A DNA stretch of 64,000 nucleotides from Pseudomonas sp. S35 (GCF_009866765.1 NZ_CP019431.1:434001-498000); one strand, 5' to 3'; counted from the stretch's first letter, positions 7,400 to 16,532 are shown. A program made the numbers and translations. Notes: generated from the sequence alone by a model not told the origin.

Positions 7400-9904
7400 T
7401 CAGCCTCGCGTCAGAAACAGGGGCGTTTTAACGCAGGTACCGGCGTTCAAATCGCGTAAACGCTCAGCACCGACGGTGCCAGTAGCCTTGTTCAGGTCGT
7501 AGTGAAGTCGGCAGGTGGCTGCGGCACTCGAACCCCATTTGATGTGCAGTTCCCCCGGGTTGTGCGTCACACGAACAAAGGCCTTGCCGCCTTGCCCGAC
7601 CACGCCGACGCTGGCGCCGTCTTCCTCAAATACATCCGCGCCAAACGGCAGTGGGCTGCCATCCTCGCGCAGCGCTGTGATCAACAACGCCTGGCCGCTG
7701 AGTGTCTCGAACTGCAGTTTCACCACCGAACCGGCACGCGGTGCGACGTTTTGCGCGGCGGTCTTGAGTTCCACGTCGACGGCGAGGTCCTTGGGGTCAA
7801 GCTCGACTACGTTCTGGCGGTAGGGCGTGAGGTGCGGTACTACCGCATAGCCGCTTTTGCCGACCTGTGCACTGTGGCTGCCATTGACCCGTGCGCCTTG
7901 GGCGTCGGGCGCTTCAACGATGCCGAGGGTATCGCCTAACTCCGGGGCAAAGGTCACGCCGCCCGCATGGGCGACAATACCGCCGGTCATGCCCAGCGAC
8001 GTTGAGCGGTACGCATCGCTTCGGCCATACCCGGCGGAAAGCACCCCCAGGTTTGTCTGGTATTTCATGTCGGCACTGGACACATTGCCACTACCCTGGG
8101 CCTGGCTGGTGCTCACGCCGTAGCTGAGCTCGTTACGGTCGCCAAGGCTGCCGCCCAGGCTGACACGCTCACCGCTGCTTTGCTCGCCGTGATAGGTCGT
8201 GGCGGTCAAGGTGGGTGAACGTGCGCCGCTGCCCAGTGGCAGGCTCACGGTTATGTCCACTTGCTCGTCGACTCTGTCGCTCAGCAAGTCGCGGGTGCGC
8301 TGTGCACTGACGGTGTAGTGAAGGTGCTTCCACGTGCCGCTGTAGCCGGTGCTGAACGTCAGGTTGCCGCTGTGGCGGTTCCAATAGTTCTGTGATGAGC
8401 CGGTGATGTACACCGAGCCGTTGTCCAGGCTTTGGTTGAGGCTGATGTCCATCCGGTCACGCAGACGTGACAGGTGGTCCAGGTTTGATCCGTCGATGGC
8501 AAGGTCGCGAACGCGTGCGGCGTCGCTCACGCTGAGGAAACCTTCGGTGGAATAACGGTACGCCCCGAGGGCGAAGTGGGTACCTGTGTTGGCGAAATTT
8601 TTGCTGTAGCGCAGCTGCAGGCTTTGGCCTTCACGTGGACCATGCCCCGGTATTTTTGCGTACGAATGGGTCAGGTCAAGCGACAGCGCGCCCAGCGGGG
8701 TATTGAAGGCGGCACCCAACAACTGTGACCGGTAGTCATCGCCCGCCACCACGCCGGTGTAGCCGGTCAACAGATTGCTCAGGCCGCGCTGGTAAGTGGC
8801 CTGTATCAGCGTGGGAGGATGCTGCAAGCCGACTTCATCCAACTGACCGATACTCAGCGCGTAACGCCCGTAACCGGGACGTAGCAGGTTGGCGTTGGCT
8901 GCAAATGGCACGACGAACTCACGCTGACGACCATCGGCCTCGGTGATCGTGACGTTCAGGTCGCCGCCATAGCCGGTGGGGAACAAATCGTTGAGTACGA
9001 AAGGCCCGGGTGCGACCGACACTTCATCCAACAGTACACCGCGCTGGCGCACCGTAACGCGAGCGTTGGTCTCGGCGACGCCACGTACCACCGGCGCAAA
9101 GCCGGTCTGGGAGTCGGGCAGCATCCGATCATCGCTGAACAGGCTCGCGCCGCGCAGGCGCACGCTGTCGAACAGTTCACCGGGGGTGTAGATCTCTCCC
9201 GCCATCAGTTGTGATCGCAGCGGGCCCAATTCATGCTGCACGTAGGTGGCACTGCTTTGATAGCCGGCACCGAGTGCAGAACGGCTGTAACTGCCGGTGT
9301 GGCGCCAGTGCCAATCGCCCAGGTTGAGCCCGGTGTTGAGGCCCAGGTAGCTGGAGCCGAGCGAGCGGCCGTTTGTCTGAGTGGTAAAGGTGTTGGTGTT
9401 ATAACGCACGAAGGCGGCATTGATCCCACTGTCCCACTGTTGCGGGTCGACATAGCCCCGCGCCTGGCGCGCCAGGTAGATCTGCGGAACCTGCAGGTCC
9501 AGGCGGTTTTCACCGGGATCAAACAGGCTCGTGGCACCCGGCAGGTAGGACGCGATATCGGCGCAGCGGGAAAATGCTGCTGCGGGTGCTGCTGTGTCCA
9601 GGCTGATGCCGAACCTGAGCAGTGCATCTCGCTCCAGGCATAACTGCGTCGCTGCCTGGCGTTCGCTCGTCACGAAGGTCAGGGTTTCACGCCCGATCCA
9701 CTGACCGTTGAGGTGGATATCCGCACGGTAGCTACCGGGCAGGATGACGTTACCCCGGTTGAATTTTGTAATATCGATCGGCGAGCCGTCTGCGCCAGCT
9801 GCAAAAAAGGCTGGGTTGAACTCAACCAGTTCGGCGCTCTGGGCGCCGCTGGCATGCGCAACCCCCATCAGCAGCAGGGCGCGCACTGTGCACTTGAAAC
9901 TCAT
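7400..9904 (-). CDS. Outer-membrane fimbrial usher
   Basis: Usher of 834 residues from the ATG at 9904, with signal peptide MSFKCTVRALLLMGVAHASG. The mature N-terminus has the family pattern LVEFNPAFFAAGADGSPID, the chaperone-subunit docking domain; a long beta-barrel/plug region and two C-terminal beta domains follow. Ushers form the outer-membrane pore through which pilins are assembled. The frame is open upstream to 10012, and a start at 9952 (preceded by AAGGCGGGC) is possible, but it would bury the signal peptide. It lies between the second chaperone and the adhesin. Length is typical for the family (800-870). Confidence 0.93.
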   Translation of the reverse strand: MSFKCTVRALLLMGVAHASGAQSAELVEFNPAFFAAGADGSPIDITKFNRGNVILPGSYRADIHLNGQWIGRETLTFVTSERQAATQLCLERDALLRFGISLDTAAPAAAFSRCADIASYLPGATSLFDPGENRLDLQVPQIYLARQARGYVDPQQWDSGINAAFVRYNTNTFTTQTNGRSLGSSYLGLNTGLNLGDWHWRHTGSYSRSALGAGYQSSATYVQHELGPLRSQLMAGEIYTPGELFDSVRLRGASLFSDDRMLPDSQTGFAPVVRGVAETNARVTVRQRGVLLDEVSVAPGPFVLNDLFPTGYGGDLNVTITEADGRQREFVVPFAANANLLRPGYGRYALSIGQLDEVGLQHPPTLIQATYQRGLSNLLTGYTGVVAGDDYRSQLLGAAFNTPLGALSLDLTHSYAKIPGHGPREGQSLQLRYSKNFANTGTHFALGAYRYSTEGFLSVSDAARVRDLAIDGSNLDHLSRLRDRMDISLNQSLDNGSVYITGSSQNYWNRHSGNLTFSTGYSGTWKHLHYTVSAQRTRDLLSDRVDEQVDITVSLPLGSGARSPTLTATTYHGEQSSGERVSLGGSLGDRNELSYGVSTSQAQGSGNVSSADMKYQTNLGVLSAGYGRSDAYRSTSLGMTGGIVAHAGGVTFAPELGDTLGIVEAPDAQGARVNGSHSAQVGKSGYAVVPHLTPYRQNVVELDPKDLAVDVELKTAAQNVAPRAGSVVKLQFETLSGQALLITALREDGSPLPFGADVFEEDGASVGVVGQGGKAFVRVTHNPGELHIKWGSSAAATCRLHYDLNKATGTVGAERLRDLNAGTCVKTPLFLTRG

Positions 9905-10056
9905 GTCTACGTTCTCAAAAAACAGGGTTGCCCGAATGGCGGCATGGGGCATGCCCGCCTTGATAAACGGGCATCCACTGAAGGCGTTCGATGACGCAAA
10001 TAGCCGGTTCAACCAGAGGGCTGACAGTCAGGGTGGGAGGCTGTGTGCCTGGGCCG

Positions 10057-10833
10057 TCATGGGGACACCTTGGCGCTGTGCGAGACCTTTGTTCCAAAGT
10101 CGTCGAGCGTCTGGAATTCAACGGTGGCCGCACTGCCCGGGGTAGCCTTGAGGCTGGGCAGCTCAAAGCGTTGGCGCCCGCCGGGAATCACCATGTTCTC
10201 AGCGCCTGAGGCCGAGGTTTCGCGGGGGTAGCGTTGCCCGCCCTCCAAGACTTCAATGTGTTCGAATGTCAGGTAGTAGGGGGTCGGGTTGTAGGTCTCA
10301 AGCGCCTGGCCTTGCTTTGTCGATACGTAGCGCCATTGCAATTTGCCGGGTGCTGCTTCGGCCCCGTAAGGCAGGTTCGGCGGGCGAAAAAACAACTTGA
10401 TCCGAGACCGAAAAGCCAACTGCAGTTGGTTGCGCTGTTGGGCACCTGCTGGTTGTGAGGGCACCTCCAGCAGGTTGAACCAGAACAGGCTTTCCTGGTC
10501 CTCTGGCAACGTTTCGCCGGTAAAGGCCACGCGTATCACCTGTTGTTTTCCGGGCTCCATGCGAAAGATCGGCGGTGTGACGACGAAAGGCATGCCGGCC
10601 AGGTCCGGTGTTGAGTGTTCATCGCCAGCGTCCAGCCACGTCTGGACCAGCACCGGTGCCTGGTTTTTGTTTTCCAGCCGGACAGTGACCTCCTTGTCAC
10701 TCTGGGGGTAGATAATCCGCGTGTTGTTGATGACAACGCTCGCGTGCGCTGCAACGGCGGCAAGCAGTACAAACATCATCGTTATGAGCTTGGCCGGCAG
10801 GTGCGAAATGAATATGTCCTTCATGACGGTCAC
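10057..10833 (-). CDS. Periplasmic fimbrial chaperone, second copy
   Basis: PapD/FimC-type chaperone of 258 residues with a signal peptide ending near AAHA. Immunoglobulin-like domain 1 has NTRIIYPQSDKEVTVRLEN and FFRPPNLPYG; domain 2 has the NPTPYYLTF signature. The subunit-anchoring pair is present: Arg in NNTRIIYP and Lys in RIKLFFRP. The start is a GTG that overlaps the stop of the first chaperone (GTGA), so the two are translationally coupled; an ATG at 10824 is an alternative. Two adjacent chaperone genes before one usher are uncommon and suggest division of labour between subunits. Confidence 0.9.
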   Translation of the reverse strand: MTVMKDIFISHLPAKLITMMFVLLAAVAAHASVVINNTRIIYPQSDKEVTVRLENKNQAPVLVQTWLDAGDEHSTPDLAGMPFVVTPPIFRMEPGKQQVIRVAFTGETLPEDQESLFWFNLLEVPSQPAGAQQRNQLQLAFRSRIKLFFRPPNLPYGAEAAPGKLQWRYVSTKQGQALETYNPTPYYLTFEHIEVLEGGQRYPRETSASGAENMVIPGGRQRFELPSLKATPGSAATVEFQTLDDFGTKVSHSAKVSP

Positions 10834-11588
10834 TGCGCGCCTGAAGAGGCAAGGCCCGTCGAATGGCGTACCCGGGCACCAAAGTCACTGACGGTGGTGA
10901 ACTCGACGGTAGCTGCGCCGCTGGGGCGATTGCGCAGTTGGGGCAGCACAAACAGTTTCACGTCACCGGCCGGCATCAGCAGGCTGTCATTGGCGGCCTT
11001 GTTGGGGGCTTTGCTGAACCGTTTGCCATTGCTCAGCAAGTCGATCGTGGCCAGGGACACGTGGTAGGGCGTCGGGTTGGTGACCTGCAGCGCAAAACCC
11101 TTTTCGTGGGGCACCAGTGTCCATTGCAGTTTTGTCGGGGCGCTGCTGACCGGATAGGGCAGTGTCTGTGGTCGCACAAATACGCGCAAACGAGTACGGA
11201 ACGACAACTCGATCTGGTTGTTCTGCGCGGCATCCACGGCGCGCGGCGGCACTTCCAGTACGTTCAGCCACAACAGGCTTTCACGGTTGCCAGGCAATGG
11301 CCCTCCGGTATAACGCAAGCGCAGCGCCTGTTGCTGGGAGGGCTCAATGCGAAAGAGCGGTGGCGAGACGCTCAGCGGCGCCTGTGCGGTCGCGGGCGTC
11401 GAATGCCGGTCGCCCGTATCCAGCCAGGTTTGCACCAGCGCCGGGAGGCTTCCCCTGTTCTCCAGGCGCACCACCACTTCCTGCTGCTCGACAGGGTAGA
11501 TCACCCGTGTACCGTGGATAATCACACCTGCATGGGCGGGCAGCGCCAAGAGGACGAACGTACAGGTGGCAAGCACAAGGCTTTTCAT
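10830..11588 (-). CDS. Periplasmic fimbrial chaperone, first copy
   Basis: PapD-type chaperone of 252 residues with a clear signal peptide (1-20, ending AHA). It has the same fold markers as its neighbour: HGTRVIYPVEQQEVVVRLEN, VRPQTLPYP and NPTPYHVSL. The conserved lysine of the anchoring site is replaced by arginine (RLRVFVRP instead of IKLFFRP), a conservative change. It lies directly downstream of the major pilin gene, so it probably serves that subunit. Clearly diverged from the second chaperone, so this is not a very recent tandem duplication. Confidence 0.9.
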   Translation of the reverse strand: MKSLVLATCTFVLLALPAHAGVIIHGTRVIYPVEQQEVVVRLENRGSLPALVQTWLDTGDRHSTPATAQAPLSVSPPLFRIEPSQQQALRLRYTGGPLPGNRESLLWLNVLEVPPRAVDAAQNNQIELSFRTRLRVFVRPQTLPYPVSSAPTKLQWTLVPHEKGFALQVTNPTPYHVSLATIDLLSNGKRFSKAPNKAANDSLLMPAGDVKLFVLPQLRNRPSGAATVEFTTVSDFGARVRHSTGLASSGAQ

Positions 11589-11625
11589 CGCATGGGTCTC
11601 CCTGCATCACGAGGCTTTGCCGGCC

Positions 11626-12204
11626 TTACTCGGCGTACTCGATCATGAAGCCCACACGCGTCTTGACCTTGCCTTCGGAGGCTGGCCCGCTCGCGTACAG
11701 TTGTGCCGCCAGCGGGATGATTGCCTGGTTGTCGGCAATGACAACGCCTTCGGATTTTTCGGTGTAAACATTCAGAGGTGTGCCGTTGCGACGGGTGATT
11801 TCGACCTGCACGTTTTTGGCGTTGGTGGTGTCGGACGGGTCGTCGTAACCGTCGATGTTCAAACGCCCGGTCGCCACATCGATGGCCGGGCTGGTTGGGT
11901 CGAATGCAACCATTGCGGTGCGCCCGTTGGTGCAACTGCCCTCGCCGGGTGCGCCGATGCGAAGGGTGAAACCGGTCGGGTTGGCGCGATTGCCTGCCGT
12001 GGCCAGGCGTGCAGCGGAGACACCGCCGAGGTTGACGTCCTTGACCACCGCGCCCGTACCAGATGCAGCCCCTTCGACGGTGCAGGTTACATCGGTCACC
12101 AGACCGCTGAAATTGATAACGCCATCTGCCGCATAGGCGGAGGGCGAGAGCGTCACCGTCAAAGCTAAAGCGGTTGCGACGATGGAGAGTGCGTGGACGT
12201 TCAT
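11626..12204 (-). CDS. Major fimbrial pilin
   Basis: Pilin of 192 residues, first in the operon. Signal peptide about 1-25 (ending AYA). The mature start DGVINFSGLVTDVTCTVEG supplies the donor strand and first cysteine; the second is in GSCTNGRTAM. The C-terminus GFMIEYAE has the terminal aromatic beta strand recognised by chaperones. ATG at 12204 was chosen over the longer frame because the signal peptide begins there. First position in the operon, next to an AT-rich promoter region, suggests it is the most abundant shaft subunit. Confidence 0.88.
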   Translation of the reverse strand: MNVHALSIVATALALTVTLSPSAYAADGVINFSGLVTDVTCTVEGAASGTGAVVKDVNLGGVSAARLATAGNRANPTGFTLRIGAPGEGSCTNGRTAMVAFDPTSPAIDVATGRLNIDGYDDPSDTTNAKNVQVEITRRNGTPLNVYTEKSEGVVIADNQAIIPLAAQLYASGPASEGKVKTRVGFMIEYAE

Positions 12205-12488
12205 GGTGTTTCCAGTACTTGAGTGATAAAGCGGCTCGAATTTCTTTCGAGTAGCGGACACACATAATTTGTATCTAAAAGTTAAATTTCTCTATAGAGA
12301 AGTTGCGATTTTCCGTTCGTGATTGTTCGAAAGGATATTGTTTTGTTTAAGTTTTTTTCGAGGTGTTGTTGGTCTTTTAAAGATTGCTCTAGGAATGTTC
12401 TGTCAGTTCCTGCTGTAAGTTTCCGTACTATTTTTTACTGATTTAGGAGAAGTCGCGTGTTATATCGAACTGGGTAGCGTGCGAGCGT
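12205..12488. promoter_or_regulatory. AT-rich divergent promoter region between fimbrial operon and regulator
   Basis: This 284-base stretch is visibly more AT-rich than its surroundings and holds no gene. It must carry the promoters of the minus-strand fimbrial operon and the plus-strand regulator. At 12390-12403 it contains TAGGAATGTTCTGT, which resembles the enterobacterial RcsB/RcsAB box TAAGAATATTCCTA at 9 of 14 positions; the adjacent regulator has an RcsB-like DNA-binding domain. AGGAA and TTCCT arms (12391-12395 and 12407-12411) form a loose palindrome over the same spot. No confident -35/-10 pair was assigned. Confidence 0.5.
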
Positions 12489-13220
12489 ATGCACGCTGCT
12501 GCATTAACTTATGCGGGTGTTCTTATGCCTATTTCAACCGCCATTCCGTACACCGTCATGTTGTTGGATGACCATGAAATGGTCAGGCAGGGCATTGAGC
12601 TGGGCCTTGGCGAAGCATCCGATATCAAAGTGATCGGCTCCTTTGGCACGGGCTCGCAATTGCTGGAGGCTCTGGCCCGGCAACTTGCGGATGTCGTGGT
12701 GATGGACTTTGTCCTGGCGCCGTCGGACATCGACGGCTTGAGCTTGCTTCAGGCATTGAACAGACGCTTCAGCCAGTGCCGGCCGTTGATTGTGGCGTCG
12801 CACTACACTCCTGCGACCGTTGCATTGTCGTTGAAGGCGGGGTGCTGGGGGATTCTGGGTAAGACGCAAAACCTCACGGAGTTGATCACAGCGGTGCGAA
12901 CCATTGCCCAGGGACGGGTGTACTTGCAGCCATGCATGGTGCCGGCCCTTCAGGGGCTGCAGTCAGTCATTGATGTTGCGAGTGTGAAGTCGAGGGTAGG
13001 CTTCTCGACTCAGTTGCAATTGAATGCCTGCCTCACACCCAAAGAGCAGGAAGTGTTGCGTTGTTTTCTGGATGGGATGTCAGTCAACTCAATAGCGGCA
13101 AAGTTCTCACGCAGTGCCAGTACGATCAGTACGCAAAAACAATCGGCGTATCGCAAGTTGGGTATCAAGACTGACAGTGAGCTGTTCAAGTTTACCCACC
13201 AGTTCGGTGAGCCCGGATGA
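12489..13220 (+). CDS. RcsB-like LuxR-family response regulator, probably of fimbriae
   Basis: Protein of 243 residues (231 if translation starts at ATG 12525; neither start has a strong ribosome site). The N-terminal receiver domain has the acidic pair in MLLDDHEM, the phospho-acceptor Asp in VVVMDFVLAPSDIDG and the conserved Lys in GILGKTQN. The C-terminal LuxR-type helix-turn-helix LTPKEQEVLRCFLDGMSV ... TISTQKQSAYRKLG closely resembles E. coli RcsB (TISSQKKSA-MKLG). No sensor kinase lies in the window, so it is an orphan here. Divergence from the fimbrial operon suggests it controls it; P. aeruginosa cupC (RocA1) and cupD (RcsB) have comparable regulators. Confidence 0.85.
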   Translation: MHAAALTYAGVLMPISTAIPYTVMLLDDHEMVRQGIELGLGEASDIKVIGSFGTGSQLLEALARQLADVVVMDFVLAPSDIDGLSLLQALNRRFSQCRPLIVASHYTPATVALSLKAGCWGILGKTQNLTELITAVRTIAQGRVYLQPCMVPALQGLQSVIDVASVKSRVGFSTQLQLNACLTPKEQEVLRCFLDGMSVNSIAAKFSRSASTISTQKQSAYRKLGIKTDSELFKFTHQFGEPG

Positions 13221-13227
13221 CCGACTC

Positions 13228-13848
13228 TCAGGCCGATTCATCCAGATAACTCAGCGCCAGACGCTCCGTTGCCAGCCGCGCGGGTAACAACAGGTGCGGC
13301 GCCACCAACATCATGATCTGGTACACCACGACCTGCACTTCGCCTTCGCGGTCGAGAATCCGCTGGTAGTCCAGAGAAAACAGCAGGGTCATGGTGATCT
13401 GTTCCACCAATTGCCCAAGCGCCTGGGTATCGCTGACCAGTTGTCCATCCGCTTTGAGCCGGGCCAGCAGTGACGCGAGCGTGCGCTTGAGGGCGGTCAG
13501 CAGGGTGCGGATACCCTTGGCCAGTTTGGGCAGGCGCCCGGCCAGGTTGGACAGGTCCTGGAACAGAAACCGGTAATGGGCCATGCGCTCGACGATCAAG
13601 TGCAGGAACAGCCAGTAATCCTCTGCCACCAGTTGCGCGTCCGCCGGTGGATCAAGCAGCGGCGCCAGCTCATTTTGAAAGCGCTCGAACAGCCCGAGCA
13701 CCAGTGGCTCCTTGCCATGGAAGTGGTAGTAGAGGTTGCCGGGGCTGATCCCCATTTCATTGGCCACCTCCATGGTCGACACGTTCGGCTCGCCCTTCTG
13801 GTTGAACAACTGCAGGGCACATTCAAGGATACGGTCGCGGGTCTTCAT
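13228..13848 (-). CDS. phaD: PhaD, TetR-family regulator of PHA genes
   Basis: TetR-type protein of 206 residues. The N-terminal helix-turn-helix (about 1-50) is typical: RDRILECALQLFNQKG ... MGISPGNLYYHFHGKE. The C-terminal helical part would bind the effector; in P. putida PhaD is an activator responding to a fatty-acid-derived ligand and acting at the phaC1 and phaI promoters. It is last in phaC1-phaZ-phaC2-phaD, 27 bases downstream of phaC2. Normally its 3' end faces phaF directly; here a fimbrial cluster intervenes. Confidence 0.93.
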   Translation of the reverse strand: MKTRDRILECALQLFNQKGEPNVSTMEVANEMGISPGNLYYHFHGKEPLVLGLFERFQNELAPLLDPPADAQLVAEDYWLFLHLIVERMAHYRFLFQDLSNLAGRLPKLAKGIRTLLTALKRTLASLLARLKADGQLVSDTQALGQLVEQITMTLLFSLDYQRILDREGEVQVVVYQIMMLVAPHLLLPARLATERLALSYLDESA

Positions 13849-13875
13849 CCAGTCTTCTTAATCTGATCGTTGAGC

Positions 13876-15558
13876 TCAGCGCACGTGCACGTAGGTGCCC
13901 GGCGCTGCTTCCATCGGTGGGTAATTCTGGTTGCCCAGGGCGGTAAGGGTTTCGCGTTGCGCGCCCGAGCGCTGCTGGATCCACTCCAGCCACTGCGGCC
14001 ACCAACTGCCTTCGACGTGGTTGGCGTCGTAGTACCAGGCGCGTGGGTCGCTGCTCAGCTTGGGGTTCTCGACGTAGTTGGCCTTGGGGTTGCCCGGCGG
14101 GTTGAGGATGCTCTGGATATGCCCACTGTTGGACAGCACGAAGCGCCGGTCGCCACCGAGCAATTGGGTGGAGCGATACACCGCGTCCCACGGCGTGATG
14201 TGGTCGTTGATGCCGGCTACGCTGAAGCTGTCCACCGTGACTTTCTGCAGATCGATGGGCGTGCCGCACACCTCCAGGCCGCCGGCGTGGGCCAGCGGGT
14301 TGTGCTTGAAGAAATCCAGCAGGTCGCCATGCAGCGCGGCTGGCAGGCGGGTGTTGTCGTTGTTCCAGTACAGGATGTCGAAGGCCGGCGGCTCCCTGCC
14401 CAACAGATAGTTATTGATCCAGTAGTTCCAGATCAGATCGTTGGGGCGCATCCAGGCGAACACCTTGGCCATGTCGCGGCCGTCCAGCACGCCTTGCTGG
14501 TAGGAGCGGCGCTTGGCGGCTTCCAGGGTTTGCTCATCGGCGAACAGCATGGCGGGGCTGTCGATCTGGCTGTCCAGCAGGCTCACCAGGTAGCTGGCGC
14601 TGGAGATGCGGCGCAACTGGCGCTTGGCTTGCAGGTGGCCTTGCAGCGCGGCGATGGTCAGGCCACCGGCGCAGGCGCCCATCAGGTTGACCTCGCGGGC
14701 GCCGGTGATGGCGCGGCAGACGTTAAGAGCTTCCTCCAGGGCGGCGACGTAAGTCGAGAGGCCCCACTCGCGGTGCCGCACATCCGGGTTGCGCCAACTG
14801 ACCATGAATGTCTGCAGGCCGTTCTTGAGGGCGTACTGCACAAAGCTGTTAGCCGGGCTCAGGTCGAAGATGTAGTACTTGTTGATTTGCGGCGGCACGA
14901 TCAACAGTGGCTTGGCGTACTGTTTTTCGCTCATGGGCTTGTACTGGATCAGTTCCAGCAGCTCATTGCGAAACACCACCGAGCCGGGTGTGGTGGCGAC
15001 GGTCTTGCCCACTTCAAACGCGTGCTTGCTGACCTGGCGCGGCAGGCCGTTGTTGTGCAGCAAGTCTTCGAACAGATTGCTGGCGCCGCGCACCACGCTG
15101 TTGCCGCCGGAGTTGAGCAGCTCCTTGATCGCCAGCGGGTTGAGCAGAGTGTTGGAGGGCGACACCGCATCGTTGATCAGCGCGAAGGCGAAGTGCGCGC
15201 GGGCGCGGTCGTCGGCGCTCAGGGCGCTGTCGTCGATCCAGTGGCGGGTTTGTTTCTGCCAGCTCAGGTAGGCTTGCAGGCTGCGCCGATAAAACGGGTT
15301 GAGCGCCCAGGTCGGGTCGACGAAGCGGCTGTCGTGCGGGTTGGGCTCGTGCACGGTCTCACCGAGCAGCACGCGACCCAGTTGGTTGCCCAGGGCCAGC
15401 GCGTGACGGGCGGTATGCAGCGGGTTACGCAAGCCGTGGACGGCGACACTGCGCAGGGTCGACAGCAAATCCCGGCCACGCAGGCCGGTGATCGCATGTT
15501 GCGCATTGATGAACGCAGCGGGGGTGGGCGCCGGGTTCGTCACAGGTCTTTCTCGCAT
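13876..15558 (-). CDS. phaC2: Class II PHA synthase 2
   Basis: Medium-chain-length PHA synthase of 560 residues that polymerises 3-hydroxyacyl-CoA at the granule surface. The lipase-like box GACAGG puts the catalytic cysteine at residue 296; aspartate in INDHITPWD and histidine in SNSGHIQSI complete the triad. ATG at 15558 was chosen over an upstream in-frame codon because AAGGAG lies 9 bases before it and the length then matches the family. It is paralogous to phaC1 (same residue number for the catalytic Cys), with phaZ between them, the standard Pseudomonas arrangement. Confidence 0.96.
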   Translation of the reverse strand: MRERPVTNPAPTPAAFINAQHAITGLRGRDLLSTLRSVAVHGLRNPLHTARHALALGNQLGRVLLGETVHEPNPHDSRFVDPTWALNPFYRRSLQAYLSWQKQTRHWIDDSALSADDRARAHFAFALINDAVSPSNTLLNPLAIKELLNSGGNSVVRGASNLFEDLLHNNGLPRQVSKHAFEVGKTVATTPGSVVFRNELLELIQYKPMSEKQYAKPLLIVPPQINKYYIFDLSPANSFVQYALKNGLQTFMVSWRNPDVRHREWGLSTYVAALEEALNVCRAITGAREVNLMGACAGGLTIAALQGHLQAKRQLRRISSASYLVSLLDSQIDSPAMLFADEQTLEAAKRRSYQQGVLDGRDMAKVFAWMRPNDLIWNYWINNYLLGREPPAFDILYWNNDNTRLPAALHGDLLDFFKHNPLAHAGGLEVCGTPIDLQKVTVDSFSVAGINDHITPWDAVYRSTQLLGGDRRFVLSNSGHIQSILNPPGNPKANYVENPKLSSDPRAWYYDANHVEGSWWPQWLEWIQQRSGAQRETLTALGNQNYPPMEAAPGTYVHVR

Positions 15559-15646
15559 GAGCCAACACTCCTTCGTCAAGCCATCAACGGGCACGCCAAT
15601 CCAGAACCATAGTCGGTTCCTGGCAAGTTGCGCGGCGGTGCGGTCC

Positions 15647-16492
15647 TTACATCGCCGGTCGTGGGTGAATCACTGCGCGCAGGCGCTCTTCCTCCAGGAA
15701 TTTCATGATGATCGGCGCCACGGCCTCGGCCCGGGTGATCAGGAACAAGTGGCCGTCATCGATGATGTGCAACTGCGCGTTGGGAATACGCCAGGCGAGC
15801 ATGCGCATGTTGATCAGCGGGATCAGCGGGTCGTCGTCCCCGGCCAGCACCAGGGTCGGCTGGCGGATCTTGTGCAGCCAGTGAATGCTGGTCCAGCCCA
15901 GCCCCGCGAACAGTTGCCAGTAATAGCCGAGCTTGCCGGCCGAGCGCACTTTGCTGGCGTGCTCGGCGGCCAGCTTGGAGTCGCGGCGGAACGAGCCGCC
16001 GTAAATCATCGGGGCAATGCGCACCACGTGGGACGGCTGGATGTAACGCCTTGGGCTCGCCATCAGCCACAACACCTTCGGCTTGCCCGGCACCATAAAG
16101 GCGCCGGCAGCGGTGGCGGCCAGAATCAGCTTTTTGCAGCGCTCCGGGTAGTTATAGGCGAACTGCTGCGCCAGCGCTCCGCCCCAGGACACGCCCACGG
16201 CATTCACTTGGCCATAGTCCAGGTAATCGAGCATGCGTGCGGTAAGTTTGGCCAAGCCGGGAAAACGATAGGGCCGTTTGGGCGTCGACGAACCGCCCAC
16301 GCCTGGCACATCGAAGGCGATCACTTCCAGGTCCGGGTCCAGGGCCTGGACGAACGGAAACACCAACTCAAGGTTGGCGCCGATGCCGTTGAAGATCAGC
16401 AGCGGCGTCAAGTGAGGCTTGCCCGGGCGCACCGCCGTGCGGATGGTCTGGCCATCCAGGTCGATGGTACGGAAGATGAACGGTTGCGGCAT
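15647..16492 (-). CDS. phaZ: Intracellular PHA depolymerase
   Basis: Alpha/beta hydrolase of 281 residues that releases 3-hydroxyacids from stored mcl-PHA. The nucleophile serine is in GVSWGGALAQ (about 100-110); acidic and histidine members are in LAGDDDPLIPL and DDGHLFLIT. The oxyanion region LIFNGIGANLE is near the N-terminus. Start ATG 16492 begins MPQPFIFRTIDLDGQ; the longer open frame runs into the REPIN repeat and is not coding. It sits between phaC1 and phaC2, coupling turnover with synthesis. Confidence 0.95.
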   Translation of the reverse strand: MPQPFIFRTIDLDGQTIRTAVRPGKPHLTPLLIFNGIGANLELVFPFVQALDPDLEVIAFDVPGVGGSSTPKRPYRFPGLAKLTARMLDYLDYGQVNAVGVSWGGALAQQFAYNYPERCKKLILAATAAGAFMVPGKPKVLWLMASPRRYIQPSHVVRIAPMIYGGSFRRDSKLAAEHASKVRSAGKLGYYWQLFAGLGWTSIHWLHKIRQPTLVLAGDDDPLIPLINMRMLAWRIPNAQLHIIDDGHLFLITRAEAVAPIIMKFLEEERLRAVIHPRPAM

Positions 16493-16532
16493 GCTCAAGC
16501 CCTGTGAGATTTGACGGTTGGAATGCAGGCCA

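Noticed and set aside
13870..15612. Plus-strand frame of 580 codons over phaC2
   Set aside because: Shadow of phaC2, whose catalytic residues and ribosome site are clear on the other strand.
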